A stretch of DNA of 64,000 nt from Thiofilum sp. (GTDB lineage: Bacteria; Pseudomonadota; Gammaproteobacteria; Thiotrichales; Thiotrichaceae). The translations under genes were made by a program, and so were the position numbers. The notes under the pieces were generated by a model, which worked only from the letters and a program-made list of their open reading frames with translations, was not told where the DNA came from and did no database searches. Shown here in pieces: positions 61,291 to 64,000 of the stretch; position 1 is the first letter of the stretch; each line of letters begins with the position of its first letter. The stretch covers positions 186,001 through 250,000 of the forward strand of contig NZ_JADJTF010000001.1 of the NCBI RefSeq assembly GCF_016711335.1. The letters run 5' to 3'.

Positions 61291-61812
61291 TCACTTCACT
61301 ACCATAAAACTGAGTGTGCAATTGGTAGTTTTTGTAGGAGCTGCACTAGGTGGAGTACGTGAAGGAACTAAATTAACATTTTTACTCGCCGCCTCGGTAT
61401 TTTTGAGCGGCGCAACACTAGCAATCACCTCTAAAGTATTTCTCCCCAAAGGTTCAGACACTTCAAGATCGCCAGCATTGGGAGACGGAAACTGATAAGT
61501 ACTACCCTTTTTAATAAACACATTAGGAAATAAGACATGACCACGATGCGGCTTAGTGGGATCAGAACCATGATCCAGAATAGTGACATACAAATCATGC
61601 TCAGCACTCACATCGAGTGATAAAAACTCACCTACCTTGTAGTGAGTCTTATCGACCTTCGCATCAAATACTAAGCTAGGATTCTGAGTACGAGTTAACG
61701 CGCAGTCTAGGGTATCAACCTTAAAACCATTATTAGCTGATAGCATCAATGGAAAAAGTATTATCGCTGTGAATACAGAGTACTTTACATGAATAGCGCA
61801 TTTTGCCCTCAT
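61291..61812 (-). CDS. Secreted DUF4384-like protein
   Basis: A 173-residue protein with a signal peptide (VKYSVFTAIILFPLMLSAN) and AGGTGA as ribosome-binding site before the ATG at 61,812. The mature domain shows THYKVGEFLSLDVSAEHDLY, then VTILDHGSDPTKPHRGHVLF with FPN, the DUF4384 core. A Pro/Thr-rich stretch and a final beta strand CTLSFMVVK follow. Its 3' end converges with the 60,736 gene with 6 bp between stops. An IS605-type element sits 42 bp upstream and may have replaced its promoter. Confidence 0.7.
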   Translation of the reverse strand: MRAKCAIHVKYSVFTAIILFPLMLSANNGFKVDTLDCALTRTQNPSLVFDAKVDKTHYKVGEFLSLDVSAEHDLYVTILDHGSDPTKPHRGHVLFPNVFIKKGSTYQFPSPNAGDLEVSEPLGRNTLEVIASVAPLKNTEAASKNVNLVPSRTPPSAAPTKTTNCTLSFMVVK

Positions 61813-61864
61813 AAATCACCTCATTTAGAGTGTTTGCAGATCTTCCTGTAAATCTTGACATCCT

Positions 61865-61888
61865 CCTCGCCCTAAAGGACGGGGATTC
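61865..61888 (-). ncRNA. Right-end hairpin of the TnpB element (3' part of the omega/reRNA)
   Basis: The stem CCCCGTCC/GGGCGAGG with loop TTTA overlaps the tnpB stop codon (TAG inside the loop region). In TnpB systems the guide RNA derives from the tnpB 3' end through this hairpin, and the guide is the flanking DNA beyond the element (here starting at 61,854 and reading leftward). Overlap with the coding end is typical. Confidence 0.6.
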
Positions 61889-62969
61889 CTGCTGCCAGAC
61901 GCTCATGTCCGAGCGCGAGAATATTCTTAGCCGCATTGACATCTCTGTCGTGCGTTACCCCACACTCAGGGCATGACCATTCTCTGATTCGCAAACCTGC
62001 TCTACCTTTCGGACTGTTGGGGCTGATACCGCCGCAACTCGAACAAGCTTGGGTAGTGTACGATTCATTGACCTCGATAAACACCCCTAACCGCGCACTC
62101 GCTTTGTATTTCAGTTGTGTCTTGAGGATATGCCACCCTGCATCCAAGACGGATTTAGCCATCTTGGTTTTAGCTAGGGCGGAACTGCTCACGTTGCCTA
62201 TGATGATTAAGCCGTTGTCGTTAACAACTTTATGGGTGAACTGGTGAATCGCATTTAAGCGACGGTTTTTAATCTGAGCATGAATCGCTTTGATGCGCTT
62301 CTTTTGCTTAGCGCGTTGGGCTATGCCTAGCTTAGATTCGAGTTCACGATAGAACGGTTTGGATTCGAGCTTTAAGCCATTGCTACACGTCGCGGTATCT
62401 TTCAGACCTAGATCAATACACACTTGTCCTTTTGCGGGGGTTTCGATGCAGGGAATTTCTACTACGATGTTGAAATACCAACGACCCCGCGCATCTTGGG
62501 AAAAACTACCCGAACGAAACTCGTATTGAGACAATCCATAGCTATCCCACACCTTGAAATAATGCCCCGCAAAATAGACTTGCCCCCCTTTCCATTTGGC
62601 TGCGCCCGTTTTAAAGGGTATCCAGCCTAATGAACGTTTAGAACCACTGGAAATACGCCAACGCAATTTATCCGTTTTGAATTGACGACGCGCTTTATGG
62701 TGAGCTGCGATAACTTCTTGAGTAGTGGTGGAGTGAATGATGAAGCCCCGTTCCGCTTTAATGCCTTTTAATTGCTTTTGCAGGTCAAAGGCGGAAAAGG
62801 TGTTGCGTATCCAACCGACTTCAGGAATTGGGACGTGGGAATAAAGGGCGGTGATTTCGTTAGCAGCATTCCAGACTTGATTCACTTCAAACGCCATTTG
62901 CTCAAGGATAGGTTTGTGTTTATCCTTGACTCGTACTTTGAGGGTTTTGAGGTGAGTGAGTGGCTTCAT
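61872..62969 (-). CDS. tnpB: TnpB, RNA-guided endonuclease of IS605-type element
   Basis: A 365-residue OrfB/TnpB. The ATG at 62,969 gives MKPLTHLKTLKVRVKDKHKP, the usual start; a longer frame from 63,026 is open. RuvC-like residues are intact: the first Asp in VCIDLGLKDTATCSNG, Glu in GVFIEVNESYTTQACSSCGG and the last Asp in GVTHDRDVNAAKNILA. The zinc-ribbon cysteines are CSSCGG and CPECG. TnpB uses an RNA from the element's right end to cut DNA next to a short motif, helping retain the transposon. It is apparently full-length and functional, without an accompanying tnpA. Confidence 0.92.
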   Translation of the reverse strand: MKPLTHLKTLKVRVKDKHKPILEQMAFEVNQVWNAANEITALYSHVPIPEVGWIRNTFSAFDLQKQLKGIKAERGFIIHSTTTQEVIAAHHKARRQFKTDKLRWRISSGSKRSLGWIPFKTGAAKWKGGQVYFAGHYFKVWDSYGLSQYEFRSGSFSQDARGRWYFNIVVEIPCIETPAKGQVCIDLGLKDTATCSNGLKLESKPFYRELESKLGIAQRAKQKKRIKAIHAQIKNRRLNAIHQFTHKVVNDNGLIIIGNVSSSALAKTKMAKSVLDAGWHILKTQLKYKASARLGVFIEVNESYTTQACSSCGGISPNSPKGRAGLRIREWSCPECGVTHDRDVNAAKNILALGHERLAAGIPVL

Positions 62970-63177
62970 ATGATTGATTATACTATCAAAACAGCAAAAT
63001 GTCGTGCTCATCCCTCTGCCTTTCATCGGCTATCGCCAATAGCCTTATATCCCCTACCTGAAGGAAGGGGGTTTACGGCTGTTCCGGTAACTCCTTGATA
63101 CCGATGACGTTCATAGCGAATCACCTTGTACTAACGTTACAGGACGCTTGAGTATAGCATGAATAGGCTACTCAGAT

Positions 63178-64000
63178 TCACATAGCCCGCAAGCGCTGCA
63201 TCAAGCCATACAATCCAATTTGTGTGGTGTGTTCATCCATCGGAAACACTTTTTCTTCCGGTGTCACCACATAGCTATGTTGGGGTTGGAGATCTTGTTG
63301 CGAAATATAAAATCCCTTACTCAGTTTAGGGCGTGGATTACGCTTGATTTCAACCGCCAGCTTACTTTGGTCTGGAAACAACAAAATCAAATCAATCTCC
63401 GCGCCTGCACTGGTACGATAGAAGAATGGAATCACGCCTTCAGGAGCCACAGCTAGCAGATTTTCAATCACAAAACCTTCCCAACTCGCACCTGCAATCG
63501 GATGGGTAATCAAGGTATCCCAACTCTGAATCGTCAGTAGTGCATGTACTAAACCACTATCACGAATATACAAAAGCGGCGTTTTAACCAAGCGTTTACC
63601 AATATTGGTGTGAAAGGGTTGTAAGCGACGCACTAGCATCAGGTCTACCAGCAAATCGGTGTAGGCAATGACTTTGCGGTAATCCAGACCCAAATTTTCC
63701 GCAATCTGGCTAGCATTGAAGGGTTGTCCCTGCAAATGTGCCAACATCATCCACAAACGTTGCATCGTTTCCTGTGGCACACTGCGATCAAAGAACGGGA
63801 TGTCTTTCTCCAAATAGCTGCGGATTAGGTATTTACGTTTGCGAAAACTTTCCTCATCAGTAGCGCTGAGGTAGCTTTGTGGAAAACCACCGCGTGTCCA
63901 GAGTGTTTCAATATTTGCCTTGCCGACTTCAATGGCGTGTAATGGGGTCATATCCAAGTACGCTACACGCCCTGCTAAGCGTTCACCTGCTTGTTTGACC
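63178..64000 (-). CDS. AAA ATPase with C-terminal DUF4143 domain, N-terminus outside the window
   Basis: The visible part (about 273 residues) begins in mid-protein and reads VKQAGERLAGRVAYLDMTPL, the hinge that ends the AAA domain in this family. The DUF4143 region follows, with TRGGFPQSYLSATDEESFRK, RSYLEKDIPFF and ENLGLDYRKVIAYTDLLVDL (a winged-helix part), then the restriction-endonuclease-like segment AEIDLILLFPDQSKLAVEIK. The P-loop should lie beyond base 64,000. Such proteins are common, often horizontally acquired and of unknown role. The 151 bp between it and the TnpB element show nothing further. Confidence 0.85.
   Translation of the reverse strand, partial: VKQAGERLAGRVAYLDMTPLHAIEVGKANIETLWTRGGFPQSYLSATDEESFRKRKYLIRSYLEKDIPFFDRSVPQETMQRLWMMLAHLQGQPFNASQIAENLGLDYRKVIAYTDLLVDLMLVRRLQPFHTNIGKRLVKTPLLYIRDSGLVHALLTIQSWDTLITHPIAGASWEGFVIENLLAVAPEGVIPFFYRTSAGAEIDLILLFPDQSKLAVEIKRNPRPKLSKGFYISQQDLQPQHSYVVTPEEKVFPMDEHTTQIGLYGLMQRLRAM

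Larger units (their letters stand above)
61855..63086 (-). mobile_element. IS200/IS605-family element carrying tnpB only (IS1341-like)
   Basis: Both ends have the family's subterminal hairpins: at the right end (reverse strand) CCCCGTCCTTTAGGGCGAGG preceded by GAAT and followed by the terminal ATGTCAA; at the left end CCCCC-TTCCTTCAGGTA-GGGG. A TTAC just outside the left hairpin (63,087-63,090) and TCAA at the right end match the IS608-type cleavage tetranucleotides, with GAAT as the right guide sequence. There is no target duplication, as expected for peel-and-paste single-strand transposition. No TnpA transposase gene is present, so it must move in trans. The left boundary is inferred. Confidence 0.82.

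Overview
The window looks like the chromosome of a gammaproteobacterium. Supporting evidence is the syntenic block trpF-trpB-trpA-accD-folC-dedD-cvpA-purF-metZ (an order familiar from Pseudomonas and relatives), EttA, RNase R followed directly by RlmB, rpmB-rpmG, and O-antigen genes of Pseudomonas/Bordetella type. The moderately low GC, several IS4-like and IS605-like elements, and caspase/FGE/DUF4384 genes are compatible with Thiotrichales (Thiothrix-like bacteria). That placement is inference; no rRNA gene is present.

Layout. (1) 1-22,174: a surface-polysaccharide locus. A divergent glycosyltransferase pair is followed by a gene-free leader with an exact ops element (RfaH recruitment), then a co-directional run of tightly packed genes. 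WbpA, WlbA, WlbB and WlbC types make a UDP-2,3-diacetamido-uronic acid; wlbB carries a frameshift. They are followed by a GT2, a flippase, a glutaminase-sugar amidotransferase fusion, an unknown secreted protein, a GT39-like membrane protein, a second flippase, asparagine synthase, two GT4 enzymes, a WbpV-like epimerase/reductase and a WbpL-like initiating transferase. The stretch from about 12.1 to 17.8 kb is visibly more AT-rich. (2) 22.2-25.6 kb: a small secreted protein, ettA behind a large palindrome, and a lytic transglycosylase. (3) 25.6-27.0 kb: IS4-like copy 1. (4) 27.2-44.6 kb: housekeeping genes (DUF455, metZ with a SAM-II riboswitch, purF, cvpA, dedD, folC, accD, trpA, trpB, trpF, folB, folK, rpmB, rpmG, ktrA, ktrB). 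(5) 44.6-46.7 kb: a secreted-protein gene split inside its signal peptide by IS copy 2, which is inverted relative to copy 1. (6) 46.9-56.3 kb: tRNA-Leu(CAG), a large GH3 lipoprotein under a divergent LacI regulator with two palindromic operators, rnr-rlmB and a mutarotase-like protein. (7) 56.3-64.0 kb: an accessory, IS-rich end with an Rpn-like nuclease carrying tandem GLEQ repeats, a caspase-FGE gene interrupted by another IS4-like element, two DUF4384-like genes, a stand-alone TnpB element, and the truncated end of an AAA/DUF4143 protein.

How it works together. The 5' locus should build and export an acidic, probably amidated or amidinated polysaccharide, with RfaH antitermination allowing transcription of about 20 kb. 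The metZ leader couples homocysteine synthesis to SAM level by transcription termination. The GH3-LacI pair looks like a self-contained beta-glucan utilisation switch. The best candidates for something new are the secreted caspase-FGE/DUF4384 cluster, the fused amidotransferase and the SAM-II attenuator.
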